Below are positions 52,181-63,146 of a stretch of 64,000 nucleotides of DNA, in pieces. Source of the stretch: Blastocatellia bacterium (lineage in GTDB: Bacteria > Acidobacteriota > Blastocatellia > Chloracidobacteriales > JADJPF01); assembly GCA_016713405.1 (NCBI GenBank), contig JADJPF010000001.1, positions 686,417 through 750,416 on the forward strand. The letters are read 5' to 3'. Position numbers and translations under genes: made by a program. Each line of letters opens with the position of its first letter. Position 1 is the first letter of the stretch. The notes under the pieces are model-generated. The model was not told the DNA's origin. It did no database searches and saw only the letters and a program-made list of their open reading frames with translations.

Positions 52181-53485
52181 TTAAGTATTTGTGCGCAATG
52201 CTTCTATAGGTTGCATAGTTGCAGCCCGATAAGAAGGGTAAAGGGCAGCAATACATCCAATGAATACTAAAAATAATAATGAGAAGATAGAGGTTTGCCA
52301 AGTGATTATTAATCCAGCAAAACGATCTGGAAGTGGTAAGGTGTTAACTATTTCAGACAAAGTAAAAGCACAAAGAAAACCAAAAAAACCACTAGGAATT
52401 GTTAGAAATAAACTTTCTATAAAAAATTGCCAAAGAATATTATTAGAAGTTGCTCCTAATGCCCGACGAATGCCTATTTCTTTGGTGCGTTCTTTTACAG
52501 AAATAAGCATTATATTCATTACACCAATACCCCCTAATAACAAAGTTATTATATTTACAGATAAAAAAAACTCTGCCATTTTATCAATAGTACGAGTAAA
52601 CATAAGTGATACAACAGCCATATTCCAAACGGCTAGTGCTTCAGTGTCATGTGGGTCAAAATTATGTTGTGGGGCCATAATTTGCCTTATTTCATTTTCT
52701 AATGGGCCTCTTTCAGAACCTATACTTGAGTCTCCATTATTAAAAGATTTGCTTAATTTTTTAATTACTTCTTGGTGTGGTGAAAGAATAATATAGCTTA
52801 AAATACCAGGTTTTCAGTACTTCCTTCAATTGGCAAGTCCCTACGCATAGTTTCAAATGGAATAATTACCCGTTCATCATCATATGACGGGTAGAATACC
52901 ATTGCTCTTGTTTTTTCTACGCATACTTCCAATTACTTGATAAGGTAAACCATTTAACGCAATTTCACTTCCAATAGGATCTCGATCAGCAAAAAGCTGT
53001 TTGCTAATGTTGTAACCCAGAATTGCTACCCGACGACCTTCTTTATTATCCTGTTCTGTAATCAACCGACCTTTTTGTAATTCAACAGTGCGCATTTTTT
53101 GGTATATAGGCCATACACCACTTATTTCTATTACGCTATTGTTATACTTGCTTTTTGCTTCAACATCTGTGCGTAAAAGTTCTGGACTAAACTCTTGAAA
53201 GATTTTAGAACGCTCTTTGAAAGCATTAATATCTTTTAAGTCAGGATATATATAGCGGCCAGCACGTATTCCACCTGCTTGCATACTAGTACGACCAGGC
53301 ATTACCACAACTATATTAGTACCTTGTTCAGCAAAAACTGCATTATTACCAACTTGTAAACCTTCACTAACTCCTGAAAGCAATACAATAGAAAACATTC
53401 CCCAAATAATACCAAACATTGTTAGTATGCTTCTTAACTTATTAGCAGCAAGGTTAAACCAAATTTGCTCAAGGAACTCTTTCAT
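52181..53485 (-). CDS. ABC transporter permease, MacB/FtsX type (two frameshifts)
   Basis: The N-terminal piece MKEFLEQIWFNLAANKLRSI to MRRKNKSNGI and the C-terminal piece EIRQIMAPQHNFDPHDTEAL to MQPIEALRTNT together make a normal-length permease paralogous to its downstream neighbour. Between 52680 and 52900 the missing part is readable in other frames (YPSYDDERVIIPFETMRRDL, then SYIILSPHQEVIKKLSKSF). This implies one lesion near 52895 and one T missing from a T run near 52812. ATG 53485 is chosen because GGAGGT lies 10 nt upstream; the longer TTG frame would run through that site. FtsX motifs GGIGVMNIMLISVKERTKEI and IRRALGATSNN are intact. Confidence 0.8.
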
Positions 53486-53509
53486 ATAAGTTGCTACCTC
53501 CTGCAAAAA

Positions 53510-55451
53510 TTACTGATAAAATTTAAACCCCAACATATTCCAATAAAGTAGAAAAGGGATAAATGCCAAAGTTACTAAAGTAAAAAAACAGAAATATAAT
53601 CTTTTGCATAGACTGTTATAATCCCAAACTATTTTTGACCATATAGGCAAAGTGATAGTAAGTCCAACAGAAAACAAAGGTATACATAAGATTAAGGTAA
53701 AAATTCTGGGTATACTAAAAAGAGCTTCTTCATAATAAACTTGATAGATAAGTAGCCAAGTAATTATAAAGATAAAATTTAGTAAACTAATTAAAAACAT
53801 TATTATTTGTGCAAAAAACAATTTTTTTACAATATGGGTTTTTCTCAAATACTTTATTAATATTACTAAAAAAATTATAGAAGAAATAAAAAATATAGAA
53901 ATAAAAAAATAGATTAAACTCATTTGAAATTTAGCTGTTTCATAAAAAGGTAACTTTTCAAGAAACCAATAGCTATAAAATAATGTAGTAATTTGCCCTG
54001 ATTTATTTTCACGAAAAGCTAAATAATTATCTTCATCAGTTTTTTTAAATACAAAGGGTTCAATTTCAATCCACTTACCTAAAGGCTTTTCTTCAGGTGA
54101 ATAAAGAGTAATTGTCCCATCCTCATTAGCAGATATTTGATATTGAGATACTAAAGTATCAAGTTTTTGTATTGTAGTATGTGAGTAGCGCAAATTTCGA
54201 TAACTACCAACAAATTTCTCTACTCTTTTTTGATAATTAATAAGCGGTACTGGATCAGAGGTTTTTATTGGAAAGAAATAATTAAGAAATTCTTGAGTAA
54301 AGTTAAGATAAAAGTTATTTTCTGAACAATTATAAACCAGAAAAAAACCTAAATTTTTTTCTGGTATTAAATACATCAAACTTTGAAACCCTTTTAAACG
54401 ACCATCGTGACGTATAGCTCTTTTATCATTTTTGATAAGATCTCTAAAACCCATAGTATTACCAGCTATTTTTGGATGAGCAGCAAATTGCCTTGTTTGC
54501 ATAAGCTCTATACTTTGTTGGGAAAGTAATTGCTTATTTTGATAAATTCCTTTTTTCTAGCTGTGCAATCATAAACGGGGCCAAGTCTGTTGCAGTAGTT
54601 ATTAATCCCATTGATGGAGATTGATTAGTAAAGTAAACATCTTCTTCTTGATATTGGTTGTTTTTGTAAGAATAACCTATAGCCAAATCTTTTTGTGAAT
54701 CTTTATAATTAAAGCTACTATTTTTCATTTCTAAGAGGTTAAAAATATTTTCCTCAATATAACGCTCAAAAGGCATTCCAGAAACAACTTCTACTAAATA
54801 ACCCGCCAAAGCATAACCATAATTTGAATAACTAAATATTTCACCAGGAGGATAAACATTTATAGCAGGGTATTTTTGCAAGTAATCTTTTAATGGAGGA
54901 ACTTCTGATTGTTTATGCGAAAACAGAGCTAAAGAATTATCTTCAAACCCTGCTGTATGAAGTAGTAAGTCTGATACAGTAATTGGTTTTTTAAAATAGC
55001 TTTTAACTTGAAAATCTTTAAGATAGTAGTTGACATTTTCTTGAAGATTAAGTTTCTTTTTTTCTACTAATTGCATTATTGCAGTAGCCGTAAATAGCTT
55101 AGAAATGGAAGCAATTCGGAAAAGAGTTTTATCAGGATTTACTCCTATATGTTTATCTATATCAGCATAGCCATAGCCCCTGGAAAAAAGAGTTTTCCCG
55201 TCTTTTACTATAACAATTGCTACTCCTGGAATATGTTGTTTTTCCATCTGCTCAAGAAAAAACTTATCCAAAAATTGGGCTACTTCTTGTTCGTTTATAC
55301 TTTCTTCTGATAAAAAAAGCTTTTGGTTTTCTGTATTAGCAAAAACTAAACTGTTTATTAGAACAAGAAAAAAACTTGTCCAAAGAGTAAATATTTTTCT
55401 AATGATCATTGAAATTAAAAACTTCCCTCTTAATTTTGTAATAATAGCCAT
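53510..55451 (-). CDS. Serine hydrolase (class C beta-lactamase/PBP4* family) with C-terminal membrane helices, frameshifted
   Basis: N-terminal signal or anchor (FTLWTSFFLVLINSLVF), then the SxxK motif in FRIASISKLFTATAI, the YSN motif in FSYSNYGYALAGYLVE and an HDG motif (IRHDGRLKGF) in place of KTG. This is the beta-lactamase/esterase family that includes peptidases and esterases as well as lactamases. About four hydrophobic helices follow at the C-terminus. The gene is split near 54550: GAAAAAAGG has six As where the frame QLEKGIYQNKQLLSQQS needs five. A second start (ATG 55409, MIIRKIF) would give a cleaner signal peptide. It is first in a cluster with two MacB-type permeases (24 bp gap). 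Confidence 0.8.
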
Positions 55452-55704
55452 TGTCCTTTTATGATAGTATTATAGATAAAGTCTAAATATTTGTATGACA
55501 AAACTGGTAAATTGAGTACAAACCACTTTAATATAACTAAACCAAAAATAGTAAAGAAAGCCAAACTTAGAAATAAATCAAAATTAACATATGGTATAAA
55601 ATGTATATAGTCTTTTTCTTATCAAGAAGATTATTAGGTATTAATATGCGGTGTTCTTAGACAGATATAGAATAAACCCAAATAAGGACAAAATCTTGGT
55701 AAAT

Positions 55705-56928
55705 ATGAAAAAAAGTTTTAGGTTTAGAACACTAATTATAGTTTTATTGTTTTTTTCTTTAATTGCATATGGAATTTATCAGTATTTTGACAAAACAAAA
55801 TATATTGTTGAGATTGATCCTGGACGTTTGGCTACAGTGGAACGTAGTGATATTGCTCGTTCTGTGGTTGCTACAGGTCGTATAGAACCAATTACAAAAG
55901 TAGAAATTAAGTCAAAAGCCAATGGCATAATTAAAGAGTTAAAAGTTAAAGTAGGTGATTTAGTTGAATCCAATCAAGTGCTTGCTGAACTTGATAAAGA
56001 AAACTTAATTGCTAGAGTACGTGAAAGCCAAGCAGCTTTGATGGCTGCACAATCAGGGTTACGTGCTTCAGAAGCAGAGTATGAAAAAAATAAAGTAGAA
56101 GCTGAAAACCCAGAAATTGTTTTTGTAAAACGTGATTTTGAACGTGCCAAAAAATTATTTGCTACAGGTTTAATCCTCAACAAATTTATGATGAATCTCA
56201 AAATGCTTTAGAAAAAAGTGGAAAATAAACAAAACGTTGCACGTATGCAATTAAATGTTAGTAAAGCACGAGTTACAGAAGCAGAAGCCGCTGTTGAACA
56301 AGCTAAAGCCGCTGTTGAACGTGCAAATGAAGAGCTACAAAATGCAACAATTCGTGCGCCTATAAAAGGTGTTGTCTTATCTAGAGATGTTGAGGTTGGA
56401 AGCCCAGTCTCTTCTATTCTTAACCTTGGAGCTTCAGCAACTCTAATAATGGTATTAGGTGATACTAGTGAGGTTTATGTTCGTGGTAAAGTAGATGAGT
56501 CTGATATTGGGTTAGTACAATTAAACCAGCCAGCACAAATAAGGGTAGAGTCTTTTAAGGGCAAAGGTTTTGACGGAAAAGTAACTCAAATATCTCCAAT
56601 GGGCGTAGAAAAAGATAATGTTGTAAGTTTTGAAGTTAGAGTTTCTATAAATAATGATGCAGGTATTTTGCGTACTAATATGACAGCTAATGCAGAAATT
56701 ATTTTAGAAGAACGCAAATCTACTCTTGTAATACCAGAAAGTGCTATAATTTATGACTTAAGCCGTAATGCTTTTGTAGAAATACCTGACAAAGAGCAAA
56801 GTAATGGTAAGAAAAAAATACTTGTAAAACTCGGCATAAATAATGGTAATCGTACAGAAGTTCTTCAAGGGTTAGATGAGCAGCAAAAGTTGTTTTACAA
56901 TAAAATAGATACAGCAATCCTAAAATAA
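55705..56928 (+). CDS. HlyD/MacA-type periplasmic adaptor (membrane fusion) protein, frameshifted
   Basis: N-terminal transmembrane helix (LIIVLLFFSLIAYGIYQYF), lipoyl-like half-motif (VEIKSKANGIIKELKVKVGD), a coiled-coil hairpin (AALMAAQSGLRASEAEYEKN; EAEAAVEQAKAAVERANEEL), second half-motif (ATIRAPIKGVVLSRDVEVGS) and a beta-barrel region. The two ORF pieces are in the same frame. Between 56174 and 56217 the sequence is readable one frame off (QQIYDESQNALEK), so a one-base loss near 56174 is compensated by an extra A in the A run at 56212-56217. It is divergent from the hydrolase/permease cluster and is the natural partner of those MacB-type permeases, coupling them to an outer-membrane channel. 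Confidence 0.83.
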
Positions 56929-56993
56929 AAATATATATAGGGATGCAAATAAAAACACTCTAACTTTATACAAATGAAATAGTTACACGCAAT

Positions 56994-57907
56994 TTGAAAT
57001 TATGTTTTTGTTTGTTTATGAGTCTATTGTTGTTACTGCCTTATTCTAACTTGCAACAAACATCAATAGCTGAATCAGAATTTTTATCAGAAGAAAAAAT
57101 AAACCTAAAAGAAATACTTAATGGGTATTGGAAGGCCGAAGAAGAAGGTTTAATTATTGGGTTTCAAGATGAAAAATTATCTGTAATTAGGAATGAAAAC
57201 CTTCAACAAATTGCATCTATTGAGGGATATAAAACAGATGAAGTTATTCTATGTGTAAGAGAAATATAGTTAATTTAGCAGTAAGAATAGAAGGGGAAAA
57301 GCTACAAATTAGTTGTTCACAAACAATTCCTTGTAAGGGGCTAAAATTAGGGGATAATTCTCGGTTTCAAAAAATGGATGAAATATCGCAAAGTTTTAAG
57401 ACCAAAACCATAATTTTAGGAAAAGATGTAAAATTATCAAAAAAGCAAATAATAAAAATACAAAGAGAAATGAAATATCGAGGTAATTTAGAACAAAAAG
57501 TACGAAAAAGAAACAACTTGATTTCAAAGAGATAAGTCGAATAGACAGAGACAATACAAATTACTTGATTAAATTAGTAGAAAAATAGGATGGATTGACA
57601 GAAAAGGTTTGGACAGGAAACTTCTACAAGCATTTCTTATTGTGCAACATAGTGGAAATGTAGGACTAATGGTGGTAGCACTTCTAAATTAAAAGAAGAT
57701 GGACAATTAAGTAGTTATGCACTTGTATATGATCGCCTTCAATTAATGATAGGTAAAAAACAGCTTTATGGTTCACAGCTTTCTATTTCTTCAGAAGGCG
57801 AAGCAGGTCTAATGCCTTTAGAAGATCCAAATGTAGATAAGTTACGAAAAGAAGTAGGACTAGAACCACTTGCTCAATATATTAAGAATTTTGGTCTTAA
57901 AAGTTAA
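56994..57907 (+). pseudogene. Secreted DUF6624-like protein, broken by several frameshifts
   Basis: Begins with a TTG-initiated signal peptide (LCFCLFMSLLLLLPYSN). It continues in shifting frames through YWKAEEEGLIIGFQDEK and a DxxN region, then FLIVQHSGNVGLM, YALVYDRLQLMIGKKQLYGS and DKLRKEVGLEPLAQYIKNFG, ending at TAA 57905-57907. The QH, DR..L..GKKQ.YG and R..VGLEPL pattern matches my memory of the DUF6624 family, whose function is unknown. At least four lesions are needed to explain the sequence, the first near 57265. The upstream adaptor gene ends 66 bp before. Confidence 0.6.
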
Positions 57908-57931
57908 AGTCTTTGATTGGAATTGTGGTAA

Positions 57932-57966
57932 TTGACACTTCAACTAATAATACTACTGAGTGTCAA
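57932..57966. terminator. Stem-loop between convergent genes
   Basis: TTGACACT (57932-57939) pairs with AGTGTCAA (57959-57966) around a 19-nt loop and is followed by AAA. It lies between the ends of the DUF6624-like gene (plus) and the peroxiredoxin-like gene (minus), where a bidirectional terminator is expected. The stem is modest. Confidence 0.4.
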
Positions 57967-58026
57967 AAACATCATTATTATATTAAGTAATAATATGATT
58001 AAATAATACACAATATTGCCATATTA

Positions 58027-58720
58027 CTATTTAGCTGTAATTGCTGATTTAGCAGCAGCTAAGATAACATCAGGCTTAAGCGAGTTTTGTAGTCTGGATT
58101 AACATATTTGGAATTTTATTTTACCTGTTGTATCAGCAATAAAGACAGAAGGTACAGGTAAAATATGATTTTTTCACCAAGCAAACTTTTCTAAAGCAAT
58201 ACCATATTGCTTATAAGATTCTACAGTTGGACTATCAACTTGGAAGAGCTATACTAAAATTTATTGCTGCATTGGCTGAACTATCAGAAAGCAGTAAATA
58301 GTTTGATTGTTTTTGCTGGAGTTTCTTGTAGTTTTTCTACTCTATCTGGACTAATAGCAACTAATTGATAACCTAATTCGACTAGTTGGGTTCAATTAAA
58401 CGTAGTTGTCCTAGCTGCAAGTTACAATAAGGACACCATCCACCACGATAAAAAATAAGATTGTTGGTTTATTTTTTGCTAAATCAATAAGCTAATATCT
58501 TTATTTTCAATAATTTTAAAGTTATATCAGGAATGCTAGCACCAATTAGTAATGGGTTAACATTTTTTGGTGAAGTGACAGCAGATTTTTCTATTACTTT
58601 ATTAGGATTATCAACATTTGATTGTTTAGTAGCTGCTGCACTATTGGTTTGAAAAGTAGTTGCTAAGAGCAACGAAAAGAACAAAGTAGCTAAACTTAAA
58701 TACACAATGGACTTTTTCAT
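58027..58720 (-). pseudogene. Exported peroxiredoxin-like (AhpC/TSA) protein, broken by several frameshifts
   Basis: Start ATG 58720 with a strong site GAGGAAAA and a signal peptide (KKSIVYLSLATLFFSLLLAT). After IPDITLK the protein continues in other frames: DLAKNKPTILFYRGGWCPYC, NLQLGQLRLIEP, VELGYQLVAISPDRVEKLQE, DSPTVESYKQYGIALEKF, VPSVFIADTTGKI, LAAAKSAITAK-stop (TAG at 58029-58027). The WCPYC motif is the redox-active pair of the AhpC/TSA group. About five indels are needed. The function would be a secreted thiol peroxidase or oxidoreductase. Confidence 0.7.
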
Positions 58721-58875
58721 TTTTCCTCTAGTTAAATATAAAAAGAATTTATTTGAAACTTTGCTTAAGATTAGGATTTTCAAAAAATATAAAATTGAAT
58801 TTGAAATTTTTATTCCCAATTTATTCTTGGCAATTTACTGGTTTAGCAGATAAAGAAGGTAAGATTATAATAAAT

Positions 58876-58912
58876 AAGGGCTAACTAGATATCGTTTATC
58901 TAGTTAGCCCTT
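58876..58912. terminator. Strong 16-bp hairpin, likely terminator
   Basis: AAGGGCTAACTAGATA (58876-58891) pairs perfectly with TATCTAGTTAGCCCTT (58897-58912) around a 5-nt loop. It lies 70 bp after the stop of the FG-GAP gene (minus) and before the peroxiredoxin-like gene. On the minus strand an AT-rich tail follows, although without a pure T run. Confidence 0.75.
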
Positions 58913-58981
58913 TGATATTTGATAGTAAATCACAAGTTTACAAAACTTTGTAGTTTAGGTGCTTAAAGCTCAGACTATAAC

Positions 58982-61900
58982 TTATGGTTTAGCAGAATCG
59001 GCTTCTGGAGGCATCTATAAAAGAGTCTAGGGCATTCTTAAAAATGCCTTGAGCTAATAGATTTTGGCCTTGTTGAAGTAGGTTTATAGCTTTTGAACTT
59101 TTGATTACTACTACAAGTAAAGCTTCAACATCGTTTACCGCTTTAGTAACACGCACTGCCACACCTTGAACAAGAATTTGTTGTAAACTGGTAGTGTTTA
59201 CGCCTTTATTAGCTGCATTGATTAGGTCTTGATTAGCAGATCTAATTTCTCTTAAACCACGTTCTAAATTCCCAACAGCAATAGATAATTGAGCATTAGT
59301 AAGATCTCTGAGTGAATTATTTAAGTTGCTTTGTGCATTGTTAGGAGGCCGTTGCTAATAAAGCTTGAATTTGTTGTTTTGCTGTAGAGATTTGTTGTTT
59401 AGGAGATTGCAAATTATTTAATTCATCTTGTACTTGTAATAGCTGAGTTTGGCAAGTTGCAAGCATTTGATTAGCTGTATCTAGCTGATCTTGAAGTCCA
59501 CTAATTTGCAACTGTTGGTCTTGAATTGTTTGATTAGCTGTATTTAACTGACTCTGAAGCTGGGTATTTGCTGTTTGAAGTTGAGCATTTTGTTGTTAGA
59601 GCATTCACTTGATCTTGTAACTGAGTAATCTGATTATTCAGATTGATATAGTTTGATTAGCTGTGTTTAGCTGAGATTGAAGTTGAGTATTTTGTTCTGA
59701 GAGTGTTTGATTTGCTTGAGTCAAACTATTTTGAGAGACTATAATTGTGAGTTTTGTTGGGTTAAAGTGCTTATTTGGCTTTGAAGGCTTTGATTTTTTG
59801 CAAAGCGGTAGCTAGTTCTTGTTGGCAAGCTTGAGATGAGTTATCAGTTATGGTAATTACGGCTGTACTTGTGTTTCCTAGTGTAGCCCCACCTGTAGGG
59901 TTACTAAGAGTAATATTAAATGTTTCATTACTCTCAGTAAGTGAATCAGGTAACAAAGTAATATTGAAAGTCTTAGTTGTTTCACCATTTGCAAAAGTAA
60001 GTGTTCCAGAAACAGCATTATAATCAGCACCAGCTATAGCACTACCATTGCTAGTAGAATAATCTATTGTTATAGTGCCGTCACTGCCATTAGTACGTAT
60101 TACAGTTATGGTTACAGTGCCATCGGTTTCGTTTACTGTATAGGTTGTGTCAGATAATTGTACTGTGTCAGGTGTAGCTATTGCTGTGCATTTACCATTG
60201 CTACCTGCATTAAAGATATTAAGTATTTCTTGAGATGTGAGCGCACGATTATAGATAGATGCTTCATCAATAAGACCAGCGAGAGCGAAATACCTTGAGC
60301 CAACTATCCAACCAAAATTAATAGTTTTGGTAGTTGAGCCTATAGTAGTTAATGCTGTGTCTTTACCAACAACATTACCGTCTACATAAAGCTTTGCCCC
60401 ATCAATGGTTGTATCGCCTGTCCATGTTCCAACAATATGATGGAATTGACCATCTGAGACGAAACTACCAAGAATAGTAAAATTATTTATATTGGGCGTA
60501 CTTTTATAAAAACTAAGAAGTAGTTGACCATTTTCCACAAATAGCCCCATACCAGTTTCATCAGTAGTACCTGTATCAGCCATTATTAATCCATCATTGT
60601 CAGTAGTTTTTACCCAACACTCAAAAGTAATACCATTGCTATAGTTAAGTGCCACTGGAGTGCTAGCATCATCATCTACACCATCAAAACTCCAACTCTC
60701 GCCAACTTTTCCTTGGACTGTATTGAACTCCATTAAGCAATGTAGCATTTCCTCCCCCAATTATGTCCAGTGAATTATTGTTAGCAGGCCACCAATGAAT
60801 GAGTCCACTAGGTTGTGTTGCACAAGTTGGGACTGCTGTTGCAATAGTAATAGTAAAAACTTTGTTAGCACTATTATTTTGAGCATCTGTTACTGTTACT
60901 GTAAAAGTATAACTACCCGGTGTTGTAGGTGTACCAGTGATTGTGCCAGTTGTAGAAGCAAGAGAAAGCCCTGGTGGTAGACTTCCATTGCTAATAGTGT
61001 AATTATATGGAGCCACACCACCTGATACAGTAATAGTTTGATTATAAAGTGTGTTAGCTATTCCTCCAGCTAATGAGTTAATAGGGAAAGTGAGAACCGG
61101 CCCGCAAATATTGAGATGAGATGAAACATAGGTTGCATCAAAGCTGGCAATCGCAACATCTAGTTTGCCATCATTATTAAAATCACCAATGGCTGCTGCA
61201 TGTGGACTAGGACTTGAACCATAAGGGCCAGAATTAGTTAGATTGGCTGTACCTGTGCCAAGATATAGATTGAAATTAAAAGAGTCATTATTAGTATTAA
61301 TAACGTCGGAAAGCCATCAGCATTTAGGTCAGCAATTGCTACGTAGTTTGGATTACTACCTATATTGCTAGTGTTATTAGTTTACGAAATAAAACCACCT
61401 TGACCATTCCCTAATGCTACTGTTATTCCATCATCAATTGATTTAGCCATAGCTATATCAAGCTTCCCATCAAGGTTGAAGTCGGCCATATGCCAACCGC
61501 AATAGGCGCACCACTAACACTAATATCAATAGCTGGTGAAAAATTACCTGTAGGTTGTGCTAGCAACACTGATGCAACATTATGAGCACCTTGTACTGTA
61601 ACTGATCTGGACGACCATCATTATTTAAATCACCTGTGGCGATTGAAAAAGGGGTGCCTGTAACAGCATAGTTAATAGGTGAGGCAAAACTGCCAATACC
61701 ATCACCATATAATATAGATACATTATTAGAACTACTATTAGCAACAGCTAGATCAAGCTTTCCGTCAAGGTTCAAATCTGTAGTAACTAATGATAAGGGC
61801 CAACTACCAGCAGCAAAGTTTGTTGGCAGACTAAATTTTCCTTGTCCATCACCAAGCAATATAGATACATTGTTAGTATTTCTATTTGCTGTAGCAATAT

Positions 61901-62250
61901 CGATATTACCATCACTATTAAAATCCCCAAGTGCTAAAGCAGCAGGGCCTATATCTGTTGGATAGCGTGTTTCAGTACCAAAAGATCCTTGTCCATTACC
62001 TAGAAAAATACCAATACTTTGACGATTAAATAACGCAACTACAAGATCAAGGTTGCCATCCTTATTGAAATCTGCTGTTTTGATATCATTAGCACTATTA
62101 CTAGAAGGAGTTATATAGCTACTACCAAAAAGTTTCTAAATTCACAATCAGGAGAACTTTGTGGCCTTGCATTTACATTTGTTAATGTTAGAAAAGAATG
62201 AACATAATCATTAATAGACTGATTGTTACATAATGGAAAAGTTTATTCAT
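58982..62250 (-). pseudogene. Large secreted FG-GAP/Ig/LamG/Calx-beta/coiled-coil protein, broken by many frameshifts
   Basis: Start ATG 62250 with GAGGTG 5 nt upstream and a signal peptide (NKLFHYVTISLLMIMFILF). Regions in order: several VCBS/FG-GAP repeats with calcium-type loops (DFNKDGNLDLVVA, DFNSDGNIDIATA, DLNLDGKLDLAVA); a putative-Ig (He_PIG) repeat (LPPGLSLASTTGTITGTPTT); a LamG lectin-like domain (FECWVKTTDNDGLIMADTG, IDEASIYNRALTSQEI); and a Calx-beta repeat (GADYNAVSGTLTFANGETTK). A Gln/Asn-rich coiled coil with degenerate repeats (59.35-59.77 kb) leads to a C-terminal helical part ending at TAA 58984. Such proteins are surface or secreted adhesins. Only three pieces over 90 residues remain open, and more than ten indels are needed. 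Confidence 0.72.
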
Positions 62251-62375
62251 AGTTGCACCTCATAATTTGGTTATTTGATGTATTTATACTTACAGATTTA
62301 TCAATTAAAGCATATTAATTAAATATTTTATGTGCAGGTTATATCAGTATTAGCAAATACTCTAATAAGCTATAA

Positions 62376-62404
62376 TTGACTAAAGCTATATTTGTAAGTA
62401 TTAT
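62376..62404 (+). promoter_or_regulatory. Sigma-70 type promoter for the ECF sigma/kinase operon
   Basis: TTGACT (62376-62381) and TATTAT (62399-62404) are separated by exactly 17 nt. They lie about 180 bp upstream of the sigma gene on the same strand, in a 330-bp divergent gap with no ORF. Confidence 0.6.
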
Positions 62405-62407
62405 TGT

Positions 62408-62434
62408 CACTAGGATAGGTTGTTATCCGTAGTG
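62408..62434 (+). promoter_or_regulatory. Inverted repeat at the predicted transcription start
   Basis: CACTA-GGATA (62408-62417) pairs with TATCC-G-TAGTG (62424-62434) around a 6-nt loop, with one bulged G. It begins 4 bp after the predicted -10 box, so it would be either an operator over the start site or a hairpin at the very 5' end of the mRNA. Confidence 0.5.
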
Positions 62435-62582
62435 GTTCTTCTCTTTAGTTTTGGTTAAAAATTTTGACTTAAATTTTTGTAGTGTTTTGTGTCTCTATAT
62501 ATAGCGTTGGATTTTTGTAGCAGGGACATGGAGCAAAAAAATTTTCCAGTTTATAACTTCTAAAAAACTGCTATTGATATTT

Positions 62583-63146
62583 ATGAACAAAAAAATATGA
62601 AGAAGATGTGTCTTTGCTTTTAATAGAATGGGGAAATGGTAATAAGTTGGCTTTTGATAAGTTAATCTCTATTTTATATGAAGAAATAAAAGATATTGCT
62701 AGTAGGTACTTTCAAAGTGAAAGGATTAACCATACTTTGCAAGCTACGGCTGTAGTCAATGAGTTATATTTACGGCTAGTTAAAACTCAGGTTAGCTTAC
62801 ATCACCGGCAAGAATTTTACGCATTATCATCTACAATCATTCGTAACATCCTAGTAGACCATGCTCGTAAATTTAGTAGGGTGGGGGGTAAATATAAAAT
62901 TTCACTAAATGAGCAATTATCCATTGCGAAAGATAAGGATGTTGATTTAGTAGCTTTAGATGATGCCTTAAATGGTTTAGAACAAGTTGATCCATTACAA
63001 AAACAATTAGTGGAATTAAAGTATTTTGGTGGTTTTAGTGTAGAAGAACTAGCTGAATACTTAAAAATTTCTCCAAGAAGAGTAAAAGTGAATGGCAATT
63101 AGCCAAAGCTTGGCTTTATAGGGAGCTTTCTAAAAATGAGCAATAA
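62583..63146 (+). CDS. ECF sigma factor, TIGR02999-like (Acidobacteria/Planctomycetes type)
   Basis: Region 2 with LISILYEEIKDIASRYF and HTLQATAVVNELYLRLVKTQ, the RNILVDHARKFSRVGGK segment, and region 4 with DPLQKQLVELKYFGGFSVEE and LAEYLKISPRRVK. This is the TIGR02999-type pattern. The frame is lost near 63085: AAAA should be AAAAA, after which EWQLAKAWLYRELSKNEQ follows and the stop is 63144-63146. The start is ATG 62583 if one A is removed from the A7 run (giving NKKYEEDVSLLLIEWG); a GTG at 62608 opens the uncorrected frame. It overlaps the kinase gene by 11 bp. Sigma-kinase pairs of this type are common in Acidobacteriota. Confidence 0.83.
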
